A DNA stretch of 64,000 nt from Bathynomus jamesi (GCA_023014485.1 JAJOZX010002701.1:232501-296500); one strand, 5' to 3'; shown: positions 45,424 to 57,286, counted from the first letter of the stretch. Notes: a model not told the origin generated them from the sequence alone. Program-made: numbers and translations.

Positions 45424-46022
45424 TAGGGATGTACCGATATATCAGTATCGGTGATATCAGTAGATTTTTAACGGTATCAGCCGATATTTCAAAAGTATGA
45501 TTTTTTCCAAAATTATTAATAAAATACTATTTAGAAGATGAAATTTCCAATATTTTATTGTTTTAACACTTCACATTACTCGTTATTTTTCCATCATAGC
45601 CTTTTATTTTATTTTAATCATAGCCTAGGTCCTAAGAAATGTAGCACACAAGTTTCACCCAATTTTCTTTTCAAACAGCCAATCAAATAAGTGTAAATCT
45701 TTTGAGAAATAGATATAAAGCCTAGAAAACCAAAAAAACTATCTTGTAGTCATAGCTCACAATATTAACACCACTAGCTGGTTAAAAACACATTTACCAA
45801 GCCCAACATAGGCCAGCAGTCCAATTGTATAACAAACAAAACTATGACATCTAATGCAGTGTTGCCATCTTTAATGAAAAGGATTATTGCTTTGTTGCCA
45901 AATTTTCAACACAGAAAATAAATTATGAATATGCTACAAAAATATGACAAACTAATAAACCCTAGCTGGATATTGGTATCAGTTATCGGCCAATACTATT
46001 TTTTATTATCGGTATGTCCCTA
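45424..46022. mobile_element. Non-autonomous hAT-like element, second copy (TAGGGATGTACCGATAT ends)
   Basis: Same family as 28015-29677 but without the mariner. It is 599 bp, flanked by perfect 8-bp duplications AATATTTA (45416-45423 and 46023-46030). Long internal stretches such as CCCAACATAGGCC and TCTAATGCAGTGTTGCCATC are shared with the first copy. It is inserted in a LINE fragment or just beside one. Confidence 0.85.
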
Positions 46023-46069
46023 AATATTTACAAAGACCTATCTACAATTCTTTTTCACAATTTTTTTTT

Positions 46070-46335
46070 TATTATGCCCTCTAGTTCTGTTGTCCATTTT
46101 TAAAAGAATTTTTTTTGTATGTACCTATACATTTTGTCCAATTCAATCATGTCACCCTTAAAACTACTTTCAAGGGAACATTCCTAATTCTTTCAGTCTA
46201 TCCCTATACTCCTTTCTCCCCAAGCTATGAACGAGTCTAGTTACTCTACACTGAATATCTAGCATACTTATATCTTGCCTGAAACAAAACCATACCTGTA
46301 TACAATATTCTAAGTGTGGCCTAACTAGTGATGTG
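46070..46335 (-). pseudogene. LINE reverse transcriptase C-terminal fragment
   Basis: The - strand reads LVRPHLEYCIQVWFCFRQDI at about 46330-46270, then DRLKELGMFP and, after a stop, GDMIELDKMYRYI. This is the conserved C-terminal region of CR1/Jockey-type LINE proteins. About 90 codons remain, with stops. Confidence 0.65.
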
Positions 46336-46639
46336 AGTCGTTTTTTATTCTTTTTTTTTTTTTTGTCGTTTTTTTGTTTAAAACGAAGGTAGTCTGTTTT
46401 TTTTGTTTTTTATTGTTTTAAACTTATTCCATATTTTTCTTCCTTTAATCTAATAAGTATATTAGTATTACCTATAATTTACTATACTACCATGCTTATA
46501 CAGTTATACCTAGTATATATAGTCATCTTTTAGAAAAATTGAATCACGCAAAAAGTATATAATAGAAAGGAAAAACAAACCCTCATTTTTATATGAATAT
46601 ATATTTTTTAGCTAGAACATAAAACATTCTTCCTCGTTT

Positions 46640-47185
46640 CAAACAATATACATAATTGTGATTGGCAAGAGTACCAGTATATATATTCCAGATAGAAAAG
46701 GAAAATATTCACCTTTTTGTTAACCTAATGTTGTTTAACCTTCATTTCCATGGAAGAATCATCACTAGATTGGGTAGAGCATATATGCTAGTTTCAATAT
46801 CACAGGTACTGGTATAATATACATAATAAAAAATACATAATACTGGTATAAAACAATATATAATTGTGATTGGCAAGAATACCAGTGTGTATATATATAT
46901 TCCAAATAGAAAAATAAAAAAAATAAAAATATTCATCTCTTTCTTTAACCTTTGTGTTAACCTAATGCTATTTAACTTTCATTATCTGATTCTATTTCCA
47001 TTGAAGAATCATTATCACTAGATTGATTAGAGCATATAGTTTCAATATCACAGGTACTGGTACTTATTGCAGATTTGGATATTGACAAAGCCAATGTAGC
47101 ACCATGTTTTACTTCACTTTCTTGGAATTTTGCATTTTGGGATATAAATACTAGCTTTGCTGCTCTGTCTGTGCTTAATCAGTTT
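46640..47185 (-). pseudogene. hAT transposase C-terminal scrap, tandemly duplicated
   Basis: The - strand at about 47180-46985 reads LSTDRAAKLVFISQNAKFQE and ends NDSSMEIESDNES stop. The RAAKLVFIxxN motif resembles the end of the hAT dimerisation domain. A second, more degraded copy (about 46640-46815) repeats the CDIET tail and the downstream TATAATTGTGATTGGCAAGA. No catalytic part is present. Confidence 0.4.
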
Positions 47186-47239
47186 CTTTTGGCTGTATGG
47201 ATATTACTGTATGTGCTAAATGATCTCGGAGGTAATGAA

Positions 47240-47450
47240 AGGGCAAAATAGAGGTGTATGAGTTTGTGTAGGTATATATGTGAGTATGCGTGCGTAATGT
47301 ATCTGGAATTCTGGATGTATGCGTATGTATGGGGTATATAATAGATATAAATGTGTGTATATAAGTATTTATGTATATATTGGTATATATGTATATGGGT
47401 GTATGTGTATGTATATATATGGATGGTCTCGGGGGGGGGGGGTATGTCAT
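47240..47450. repeat. TATG/TGTA-rich simple repeat with a G10 run
   Basis: A degenerate ATGTATATGTGTGTA-type tract followed by about ten G (47431-47440). The ORFs across it are low-complexity artefacts. A-rich AAAAACAAAAAAAC repeats follow at about 47757-47835. Confidence 0.8.
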
Positions 47451-47840
47451 CGCGGGTCTAAAGGATAGTTAAGTGGGAGATTCAAAATCTGAGGCATGGA
47501 TGGGAGAGTCCTGGAAAGGTTGGACAATGGGCAGTCAGCTCCCAGCCAGTGTTCTCGCAAGTTTAACAGATCTCAAGATACAAGACTTTCAGTGCAAGAA
47601 AGAGGCCAGTTTTTTTCTGTAAATAGGCTGAAAAGGACATTCTATACTGGTACCATATGGCCTATTTTATTATTTATTTATTTATTTTTTATAATATATA
47701 TCATTGCAAAAGTATACCTTATAATTAAATTGGCAATATCTATATTAATTATTATAAAAAACAAAAAAAACAAAAAAAACTAAAAAAACTAAAAAAACTA
47801 AAAAAAACAAAAAAATGACAAAAAAAACAACATGGACATA

Positions 47841-48600
47841 AAAAAAATGTTTTTTTAACATCACTAGGCCTAACAAATAAATTGTAAAATTTGATTACCA
47901 CTTCTCTGCTTTTGTAATTCACATTTATAATGGCCAACATTTTATTAGTTTTGTTACTAGCTTCTATACAATTTCTTGAAGATTCTCAAATTTTTAATAA
48001 TAATTAGGCCTGCTCCTAGATCTTTTACCTTACCTACAACCTCCAACAATTTCTAACCATTTCATACACAAATTCTTTGTTATTCCCTCCTATATGAAGA
48101 AACTTGCATTTATAGCAATTGAATTACATTTGCCATTTCTCTCTCCTGGCTACAAGTTTAAACATCTCTGTAATCTATAACTACCGTACCTTCTACATTT
48201 CACACTGCTCCAGCTAGCTTTATGTCACCTTGCAAATTTAGAAAAATAGCTATCTATCCCATCCTCTAAATCAGCTACACTGTAAACAGTAATGGTCCAA
48301 GAGCTGATTCCTGAGGAAACACACACAGGACTCCCTGCCAGTCAGATTCATGCCCATTAAGTAACACACACTATTTCCTATCCCTTAGTCACTTCTCTAC
48401 CCAATTCAATACCTGCTCTGAGATCCCACATCAAGGTCACTTTGTTTCTGTAAAACATGAATGTTAATTTTGAAATCCTCGATTAAAACTGGACAATAAA
48501 AAACAATGTTTTTAAATATTACAGGCTGTCAAACCAAAAAGATCCACAAAAAGTAATGGTTTAAAACAATTAGACAGCTGTTATAGATGACAATAATTTA
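47841..48600. other. No gene recognised
   Basis: AT-rich sequence. Short stretches on the reverse strand may belong to a LINE C-terminus, in line with the fragment at 46070-46335, but I could not read a continuous match. Confidence 0.35.
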
Positions 48601-48810
48601 TGCCCCTCAACTTTTTTGAGTTTAATTTACACCTCTAAACTTAACATTTACCCAGACTTGTAGACTTGATCTACGAAAACACTTTTTCAGTCATAGATTA
48701 GTAGATTTTTGGAATGACTTGCCATATGATGTGGTAAACAGTAGCTCATTAGTTAATTTTATGAAAAATTTAGACACTTTCATGAGTGAAAGGGATAGTT
48801 TATAGCTTGT
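48600..48810 (+). pseudogene. LINE C-terminal fragment
   Basis: The frame LRKHFFSHRLVDFWNDLPYD, then VVNSSSLVNFMKNLDTFM (about 48672-48785), matches the WNxLPxxVVxAxSLxxFKxxLD end of CR1-type LINE proteins. A related scrap, KFWNSFEEVASFHTLETFKN, lies at about 49287-49345, just beyond a foldback element that appears to have inserted between them. Confidence 0.55.
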
Positions 48811-48904
48811 ATATAGTGTATATTCTTAGCTTCAGTTATGTAGGCTACTTTGGTGGTAGTAAATAGTTGTATATTAATTAGCTAGGTATATGCATACTTT
48901 AGCA

Positions 48905-49275
48905 TCAGGAATTATTTATATGTTTAATATCAACAAAAAATACATAAGCCTGAATATAACTATTAAAAGTATTAAAACGATATTACAACTGATAAATGTA
49001 CCATGTTGACAATGTAGCTGCTTCTTTGCCTGGTTAGGTCAACTGTATGCCCTTGATGATTGGTTAGGTTGTCATATTTTCATTAGTTTAAACAAAAATA
49101 TCACAACTTAACCAAACCAATCAAGGGTGTACAGTTGACCTAACTGGGCAAAGAAGCTACATCATCAACATGGCACATTTATCAGTTGTAATATCATTTT
49201 AATACTTTTAATAAAGTTATATTCAGGCTTATGTATTTTTTGTTGATATTAAATGTATAAATAATTTCCAACGCT
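48905..49275. mobile_element. Foldback element, about 180-bp arms, with TTAGGTCAACTGTA module
   Basis: The sequence from TTATTTATATGTTTAATATC (48909) to its complement near 49270 is a long palindrome. The centre holds TGGTTAGGTCAACTGTATGC and its inverse. No ORF. It separates two LINE C-terminal scraps. Confidence 0.8.
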
Positions 49276-49453
49276 AATATAGTAATAAAATTCTGGAATA
49301 GCTTTGAAGAAGTTGCAAGTTTCCATACTTTGGAGACTTTTAAGAATGAACTAGATAAATTAATGACTGAAAGAGGTATCTGGTAATGACATTTTGCTGG
49401 AACTGGTAACAGTGTGGAGAAAAGGTTTGTGAACCCCTCCCACATATACATAT

Positions 49454-49923
49454 GGTAATAATCTACTTAAGCTCCCATTTCTCCAATTTTCATAAATTAT
49501 ACATCAGTAGCTTTGTTTCTTCATTAGGAATGCGATTTAGTCTCTAGTTCAAGGGAAAAGCTTCAAAACCTAACCTAGCCGAGCATTTTGAAGCACAGCT
49601 CGCCTTGCTATAATGCCAACTCTTTTGAGACAACTATTTAGACCCTCAGAAAAGGTTGCATGCCTTCCTCATTGCAGCAACCCAGCTCTACCCACCACAC
49701 TAATTGTGGAAATGTATGTACCAGTACAGCTTTTGTTGGGTAAGGTTAAGTTGTTTCAAAAGAGTTGACTTTATAGTAAGGCAAGCTGTGCTTCAAAATG
49801 TTGTTAGATTTTGAAGCATTTCCCTTACTAGAGACTCTAAATTGCATTCCTAATGAAGAAACGAAGCTACCAATGTATAATTTATGAAAATTGGAGAGAC
49901 AGGAGCTTAAGTAGATTATTACC
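49454..49923. mobile_element. Foldback element, about 165-bp arms
   Basis: The arms 49454-49620 (GGTAATAATCTACTTAAGCT inward) and about 49755-49923 are inverted copies with scattered differences. The centre includes CAGCTCTACCCACCACACTA and no coding sequence. Confidence 0.8.
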
Positions 49924-50910
49924 ACATCTTGGGTTAGGGGATACTCTGTCTTTATACCCCCCCATTTAGAGATTTCTCTGCCAAGCAGTGCCGCCCCACC
50001 CAATAACACTGATGTATGAACAACTTAGTATGGTCACTTGCCTCATAGACACCTTTAAATGGGAGACCATGAATGAGAGTACATTCAAATACTCTATACA
50101 GTCTTTACAGTCCCACCTACTCCTTTTCTCTTAATTGTAGATCTTGTATTATTCAGGTTATATGTACATAACTATATACATATAGTCATATGAGAAACGT
50201 AGACAACCTTATCCTTTGGGTCTGCAAAACTATTGTAAGGTACTGTATACATAAGAAGTAGACAAGCAGCGACTAAGCTCCTCTAGCTCCATGCAAAACT
50301 TCTTGAGAGGAGATAATCATATGTTGTTTACCATTAGTACAGTAGTGGTATTGAAGAATGATCCACAGGTTCCAAAGATTTAAAATTAATGTATAGCTAG
50401 TAGATGTGTGACAATCTGCAGAGATCAATTATATCTTAATTTTGCATGTAACTGTATTTGTGGTTTGTTTATATTAATAGTGGAGCCACCCAGATGGGCC
50501 GAAAGGCCCCTTGTGTGCCAATTATAAAAATGGTTAATATGCAGCAAATAGCCCACCTCAAGTTCATAATTTTTGATATTAGCATTTAGTAGTATACAGC
50601 AATAGAATAAATTTGTTGAAAGCTAGACCCCTCTGGAATTCAAAATTAACGAAGTTATTGATTTTTTAAGTTTTAACTTTTTTTGTTTCGTGACCTGCCA
50701 GCAGGCATAAGACATCCTCACTCTCTCAAACAATTTTCTGGAAATGTGTGGATGACCAATCTTTTTACCGTGTTTACCAAGTATACTTATACCATTAGCG
50801 GTTAATATTTGGTTGAACACAGGGGCTAACGAGAAATGAGAGGTTGTGTGTCACTAGCACTATTTTTCATGCTTTTTACGATGGTACTAATCATTTTTTG
50901 TGGAAATGCA
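49924..50910. other. No gene recognised; possible LINE 3' end near 50460-50560
   Basis: GGCCGAAAGGCCCCTTGTGT at about 50497 is the kind of small hairpin found near the 3' ends of CR1-like LINEs. The ORF at 50623-50820 (- strand) has no recognisable features. Confidence 0.35.
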
Positions 50911-51147
50911 AGATTATAGAAAAAATTACAAGTTACATTTTCATAGTGAATATTTCCTGTTTTGGCTATAATGTACTTTTTTCATAAAATATTTTTCCTG
51001 ATTGGGCTATTTTTTCACTACTCTGCAACTTAATTAGTTGGTTGGTTTCTGTTCTATCTATTTTTTTTTCTAATTGGATTCAGTTTGGTCATGTTTGTGA
51101 TAGAATTATGACGTGCTATTCGTGTGGTTTCTGACTTGAGAACTTGA

Positions 51148-51292
51148 TTCGTCATCGTCATGTGCCCTAGATAAAGAGAAAGCATTGGATGTTTTTATCA
51201 ATTACAGCGTTATTCTCTCATCCTTAACTTGCCTAAAATGTGACAGAGTGCCTAATATGAAAAGATCAGAAGATATTTAGGTGAAATAACCA
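51148..51292 (+). pseudogene. Merlin/IS1016-like transposase N-terminal fragment (left arm)
   Basis: The frame gives LDKEKALDVFINYSVI then SSLTCLKCDRVPNMKRSED before a stop. The pattern of a Phe-rich helix, then TCxKC, resembles the zinc-ribbon N-terminus of ISXO2/IS1016-type (Merlin) transposases. The mirror copy lies on the - strand at about 57560-57700. No DDE domain follows. Confidence 0.4.
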
Positions 51293-51732
51293 ATATTAAC
51301 CTGTTAGGCCAACTGGGTAAATGTTTACTATACCACCACCACCTCCAATATTTTTGCAAAATACATTTTTTAGTAGTTTCTGGTGTGTTCTGTTCAGATC
51401 TGCTATTCATTTGTTGTGGAAATGACCCAATTAAAAGTTACGGGACATTGAAGTTTACTAAGTATATAAATATAGGGAATTTTGGGCATAAGCATGGGTC
51501 ATTTCCATAACAAATAAATGGTAAATCAAAACAAAACACCAAACACTACTGAAAAATATATTTTGCAAAAAACCCAACCTAACCTAACCTTCCCATTGCT
51601 TGTATTGCATACAAAAAAAAAATGTTCATAAAACGTAATATTACACTAGGCTTTACATTCACTTTATCTAGCCACGTATCCTTGAACTGGGATATGGAGA
51701 ATCCGCATGTGTTTACACACACATTTCTTTTG

Positions 51733-51927
51733 TTAGTCTTTTTTTATGTACATTGGAATATATGCTGACCAGTCCTCTCTGTACGTACACTGTTTATCAC
51801 ACACTGGACACTTCCTTGTTGATGGTAAAACGCTATGCACAATGAAAATCTCTATAGCAGCTTTATCATTATTATAAACGCATGTTATCAGTTCTTTGAA
51901 ATCATAATTACAACCTTCACATGCCAT
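51733..51927 (-). pseudogene. Merlin/IS1016-like N-terminal fragment, 64 codons open
   Basis: The - strand peptide has FKELITCVYNNDKAAIEIFI, then STRKCPVCDKQCTYREDWSA. The helix followed by KCPxC fits the same zinc-ribbon N-terminus as the fragments at 51148, 58660 and 59891, but the sequence is clearly different from them, so it is another member. It ends at a stop where the catalytic domain should begin. Confidence 0.4.
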
Positions 51928-53341
51928 ATCTAAATTTATTTAAAGGAAAATGGCATCAATCACTAGACTAGATGAAAATCAAAACAAATGTCATTATTAT
52001 AAACGTGCATTTAACGTGACATCACGTCAAATGGATATCATTAATTAAAATTTCAGAAGCAAATATCTTCGTAAATACCAATTTCCCCAAATAAAGAGAC
52101 ACCATTTTTCTTAGTAAATTATGATGTACTACTGGAAATATTTCATTTTACTTGGGGTGCAGCTGGTGTTACAGTAAACATTAACCAGCCAACCAAATGC
52201 CCAGTTAGGCCAACTGTACACCCTTGATGATTGGTTAGGTTAAGTAATGATATTTTTGTTAGTTTAAACAAAAATGACATGGCCTGAAGTTGGAATAAAA
52301 AATATATTTTTCTAGTGTATTTTGGTGTGCTCTGTTGAAATATAACCTTCATTTCCTGTGCAAATATGACGAAATATGACTCCAAAATAATGTACGGTAA
52401 ACAAATTCTTATTTCTTTACATTTGCACAGGTTAGTTAGGTTGTTAGGTTAGGTTTGTTAGGTTAGCTAGTTTTTTATCAGAATTACATTTTCCTGGTGG
52501 TTTTCTCTTTGTTGGAATTTTACACACATTTCAGTAATTATGTATATAGACACATTCAGTCAATTTACACACCAAAATACATTTTTCTAGTAGTATTTGA
52601 TGTGATTTGTTCAAATCTGACCTCTATTTCCGAGATCTAACAAAGTTATAGGGTCATTCCATGTCAAGTCAGCCACCTAAAACACTCACCCCTTTCAATT
52701 TTGCTCATACTTGGCACAATAGCAGATATATATGCCAAACTTAAATTCCCAAATTATTAGAGCTGACTGACCTTTGGTTACTGAGATACAAGGTCACAAA
52801 GTTGTGACATTTTGACCTTTTTGCGTTAAATGACTATTTTCAAAACAGTGTAACTAAAAAACTATTAAAGCTAGAGCATTGATTTTGGTCTCATTTTAAA
52901 GCTCTTTAGTAGCCCCTTGTTTATTGTCTCTTGTTAAATATCTCTACTGTGAAAAATAAAAAAATCCCTTCAAAAGTTGACCTTTGACCTTGAATAAAAA
53001 AAAAAATACCTTCTCCTAAAAAATACAATTTTTTTACATTAATACCTTGAGTCATGTACAACAAAATCCCAAGAAGCTGTAAGTGGCTGATAACTAGTTC
53101 AATGTATAAAAAATAATGAATTCAAGCAACATTTTGAAAAAAGTCATTTTATACAAAAATTGTCAAAACATCATGACTTTGTGACCTTGTATGTCAGTAA
53201 CCATTTTTGTCTAAGGTCAGCTCAATCTCTTACAAATACAACCCATATCTACATACTATCTGCAGCCTTCTACAAACAAGCAAATGCTTATTTTTAAATA
53301 TTTGTTCTTTACCCACCTCACCTGTATGTTGTGCATGTATG

Positions 53342-53524
53342 CAAAGCTGGGCACTTGCGTTTTTTTTGCGGTACTGCGGTACTACCGCACTACCAAACCG
53401 GTACCACAAAGGATCGCTGAAAGTACAGCAGTACCGCTACCGCATTTTTTGCGGTACTGCGTTATGCGGTACCGGTTTGGTAGTGCGGTAGTACCGCAAA
53501 AAAAACCGCAAGTGCCAGGCTTTG
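53342..53524. mobile_element. Small hAT-like palindromic element (GCGGTAC family), copy 1
   Basis: CAAAGCTGGGCACTTGCG and the complement CGCAAGTGCCAGGCTTTG are the ends. CATGTATG flanks both sides (53334-53341 and 53525-53532) as a perfect 8-bp duplication. The interior is repeated GCGGTACTGCGGTACTACC and its inverse. Confidence 0.85.
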
Positions 53525-53741
53525 CATGTATGTGATGGTTTTCAGTAGTTGACAAGATTCTTGTGGGCCACCCAATTTATTGTGATTTCTAGAAGAGAAA
53601 ACAATTTTTAATGTATACCTAGATAGCTACCTAATTAACAAATACAAGTAACATATTAAAATGTACATACAATATGTATAGGTATAGTGCTCATTGATTT
53701 CCATTTATCACAACTTAAAATGTATGCAGTGTATATATAGT

Positions 53742-53968
53742 CAGAGCTGGGCACTTGCGGTTTTTTTTGCGGTACTGCGGTACTGCGGTACTACCGTGTT
53801 GGTCGGTACCGCGGAAAGTACCGCGGGAAATTTGAATGCGGTAGCGGTACTGCTGTACTTTCAGCGATCCTTTGCGGTACTGCGTTATGCGGTACCAGTT
53901 TGGTAGTGCGGTAGTAGTACCGCAGTACCGCAAAAAAACGCGCAAAAAAACGCAAGTGCCCAGCTCTG
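53742..53968. mobile_element. Small hAT-like palindromic element (GCGGTAC family), copy 2
   Basis: The ends CAGAGCTGGGCACTTGCGG and CGCAAGTGCCCAGCTCTG are flanked by TATATAGT on both sides (53734-53741 and 53969-53976). Same family as copy 1, 218 bp away. Confidence 0.85.
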
Positions 53969-53985
53969 TATATAGTTACATGACC

Positions 53986-56419
53986 ATTTTAATTTTGAAT
54001 TCTTACCTTTCTGTGCTGTAGATCTGCCAAAGCTTTGGATGCCTTCAAAGTAACTTCTTTGCAAATCCTGTATGTTCGTCCATTAGTAGTAGATGCCTCA
54101 ACTTGTGTTAGAATATCTGAATATGGTAAGATTAATTCATCTGGTTGACCAGGATACACAAATGATGGGTTTGGGCCATGAGGATGAAGGAATGTGACTT
54201 TTACTTCTCTATTCTCTGGTATCTTTTCCAGCACATATGCCACCCACCAATGGCCATCATATGCAGCAGTAACAAAACCATGTATTTTCTCCTCAGTCAC
54301 AACTTTTTTCTTTTCAGTAACTTTCTCAATATTTGAATAATCTGATAATGAATAATGTTTAACCTTAAGAGAAGTCAATGAAACTGGCTGTAAATGGTGT
54401 AATTTCTGTGTACCAGCAATAGTCCTTGCAGTTGAGTGTCTTTCTTGGAGAAGTTGGCTTTCCTCTTCATGCTCTTTATTGGTTGAAAAATGACATTTTA
54501 TATTTACAATATTTTCACTTGCAAATGTATATAACTGTTCTGCAGTAAGGATCTGTTCATCATAAGGTCATTGTAGACTAGCTTTTGCAGCTAATCTCTC
54601 AACTGTGCCTCCAACACCATCACAGGGTCCCTTTCCATGACTTGTTGCAAAAAAATTCCATTCTGCCTCAATTCCAAAATCATCTCTGTGATGGCAAAGA
54701 TTCAAAAAGTTTTTGCAGTTCTTATACTGTCCTGCACACCCATCTGAAAAGTAAATTATTTTGTGGATGGAACCGATGGATGAGATATTATCTTTTAGGA
54801 ATTTTATCAGATGCTTTTGAAACAAATGTACAGCAACTGTGTTATGGATGTTACACTCTGAAATAATAACAAAGCTAAGGTGAGCAATCATCTTCCTTTT
54901 TATAGTAAATAACAAATGGATGTAGAGTAGCCATCTCATTGTTCCAGTGAAAGCTCAACCTCATCTTGAAGAATAAAGGAATAATTTTCAGCAAAATCAC
55001 ACACAGCAAGGACCTCACCATCTTTCAAAGACATTTTTGTTTCACGGTAATAAGTTGCTTACATCTTTGTCTTGAAGTCATGTATCTGGTATTCTTTCAG
55101 TTGGTTACAGAATTGGTCAATATATTCATCTGTATTCAGTTCTACTGATTCAAGATTTGACCGATCTGTATTGGTCCACTTTCTAAAATTTATGATATCA
55201 ACGAAGTTGTTTGTAAATATGTCCAGTAGTCTGTTTTTTAAATCTGATGGATCTCCACATTGTTCACATTGTCTGAGGCAGCATTTCTGTGAGGCAGGAT
55301 TGCATTCCATAAAGGCAACACAATGACGTACATTCTTAATAGGTGTGTCATCATTTGCAGTTAGTTTTTCTAATTCAGCTCCTACAAACATAAGTTTGGC
55401 ATTCTGATGAATTGTACACACACACATACTGAGTGAGTTCCTGTTGCTCCAGCAATAACACACTGCTTTGGACGCAATTCTGCAAATTTACTGAATCCCA
55501 CCTTAACCAAAGGATTTCTTTCTTTGAAAATATGATAGGCTTCTTTTAAATTGCAAAGTAAAAGATGCTTTTGCAAATGTATCCTTCCTCTTTCATTGTC
55601 AATGATACTACAATAGTCTTTCTTTCCTGGCATTGTTCTACTGATGTCTTCTGAAAGATAAAATGCTTTAATAGCGTCAACAGTATCCTGTTTAATTCTT
55701 TTCCCACCCTTTGGATTTGGGTCTGAAAGGACACCTTTTTCTTCAACTATTTTTTTAGCAATAGATGCTGTATGCCTTGTTGTGTTAAATTCTGAAGCAA
55801 TTTTCCTAATGCTCCAACTTTTGGGCAATACAGTGAGGATTTTTATTTTATCACTTCTTTTAGTATTTTCATTTTTGAATTTTTCCTTGAGTTGATTTAT
55901 TATTTCTAAACAGTCTACATCTCCAGATGGCTCCTTAAATTGTGAGTCAGAAATCTCTTTTCCTGCAACTGTTTCCATTCTCTTCTTAACTGTCTCTGTC
56001 ACCTTGCTTAGTTTTTTAGCTCCATATGACTTTTGCTCTACAAGCTTTCTCTTTTTTATGGGTGATTCACCAATTGAAACAAAAGAAGCATTCAAAGTAC
56101 ACATCTCATGGTTTTGCTCTGAAGTTGATGCATCACTATTATCAACATTTTCAATTTTCTCAAGATCTTCAGGTGGTTCACTACTACAAGAAGAATCATC
56201 ATTTATGTCTGAATTAATTCAAAGTGCCTATTCCTTTCTCAGGCAAGGACTCAAGATGTTCTCTACACTGCTTACAAAGTCTGTGATGTAGTGTTAAGTG
56301 CAGATCGGGAAACTTATTTACAAGTTCCTGTGGTACAATTCTCACTCTTCTTTCGACACTGACCTTTGTGACGCAGCAAAGGATCAGCATACTTCTGTTT
56401 CAGTTTTAAATGTTCCATG
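53986..56419 (-). pseudogene. Broken protein of an uncharacterised transposase-like family
   Basis: Reading the - strand: MEHLKLKQKYADPLLRHKGQ (56419 on); a Ser/acidic region; a Lys-rich stretch and helix-turn-helix-like WSIRKIASEFNTTRHTASIA (about 55815); LVKVGFSKFAELRPKQCVI and a Cys-rich region; KWTNTDRSNLE; LAVCDFAENYSF (about 55000); HWNNEMATLHPFVIYY; VIISECNIHNTVAVHLFQ; IIYFSDGCAGQYKNCKNF (about 54755); ATSHGKGPCDGVGGTVERLA (about 54640); and a C-terminal domain with YDGHWWVAYVLEKIPENREV and FLHPHGPNPSF. DFAENY, FSDG and the final GTVER could supply acidic residues of an RNase H-like nuclease; that is inference. I recall such proteins as common unnamed arthropod/cnidarian predictions. 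At least four frameshifts or stops break this copy. Confidence 0.65.
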
Positions 56420-57286
56420 TTTGTACTCTGAAATCACAAAAGCACAAAGAAAATCCTGAAAAGAAAACAATGAACAATTAATGAATTATTAAATAAATTT
56501 TTATACATGTATTTAGTAAAAATAAATTAACTTTAACTTGAAGTCAGGAGTCAACTCTGTAAAGTTGACAGTACTTATATACTAGTTGGGCCTTTGGATC
56601 AGCGCTACTCCAGTAGATTTGGGGCTGTCGAGGGGTTTAACCCTGGTTGTCTTTTAAAAGACTTCTTTTGGCACAGGTCACAAAAAGGTTTTTGAACTAA
56701 TAATGTTAAGTTGAACTAAGTCTTCACTGACACTATATCAGAACAGAACTTTTAAATAAATGAACTGACAAAAAAAATCTAAAATTGAAGAATGATGCCA
56801 ACTTCATTTATTTTTTATACATTGAACTAGTTATCAGCCACTTACAGCTTCTTGGGATTTTGTTGTACATGACTCAAGGTATTAATGTAAAAAAATTGAA
56901 TTTTTTAGGAGAAGGTATTTTTTTTTATTCAAGGTCAAAGGTCAACTTTTGAAGGGATTTTTTTATTTTTCACAGTAGAGATATTTAACAAGAGACAATA
57001 AACAATGGGCTACTAAAGAGCTTTAAAATGAGACCAAAATGAATGCTCTAGCTTTAATAGTTTTTTAGTTACACCATTTTGAAAATAGTCATTTAACGCA
57101 AAAAAGGTCAAAATGTCACAACTTTGTGACCTTGTATCTCAGTAACCAAAGGTCAGTCAGCTCTAATAATTTGGGAATTTAAGTTTGGCATGTATATCTG
57201 CTATTGTGCCAAGTATGAGCAAAATTGAAAGGGGTGAGTGCAAAAAGTGCCATTTTGTGGCTGAGTTGACATGGAATGACCCTATA

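Larger units (their letters stand above)
50915..52640. repeat. Left arm of a large inverted repeat (mate at 57287-57930), with an insertion
   Basis: Positions 50915-51315 match the reverse complement of about 57550-57930 closely (for example GTGAATATTTCCTGTTTTGG and TGCCCTAGATAAAGAGAAAG versus TGCCCTAGATGAAGAGAAAG). The match resumes at 52195-52262 (CCAGTTAGGCCAACTGTACA) and at about 52565-52640. The stretch 51318-52190 has no counterpart on the right, so it is extra here or lost there. Confidence 0.7.
52651..57282 (-). mobile_element. DNA transposon with ~470-bp terminal inverted repeats, superfamily not assigned
   Basis: GGGTCATTCCATGTCAAGTC opens the element, and the complement of GGGTCATTCCATGTCAACTC closes it. 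TATA flanks both ends (52647-52650, 57283-57286), either a 4-bp duplication or a TA duplication plus TA ends. The arms 52651 to about 53118 and about 56800 to 57282 are complements with few differences. Between them lies one broken multi-domain gene on the - strand. Two small hAT-like elements have inserted near the left arm. Part of the left arm (52720-52830) is mirrored again at about 53130-53240. Confidence 0.8.

Noticed and set aside
47175..47450. 91-codon ORF on the - strand rich in Tyr/Thr/Ile/His
   Set aside because: It is a translation of a TATG/TGTA simple repeat and a poly-C run.
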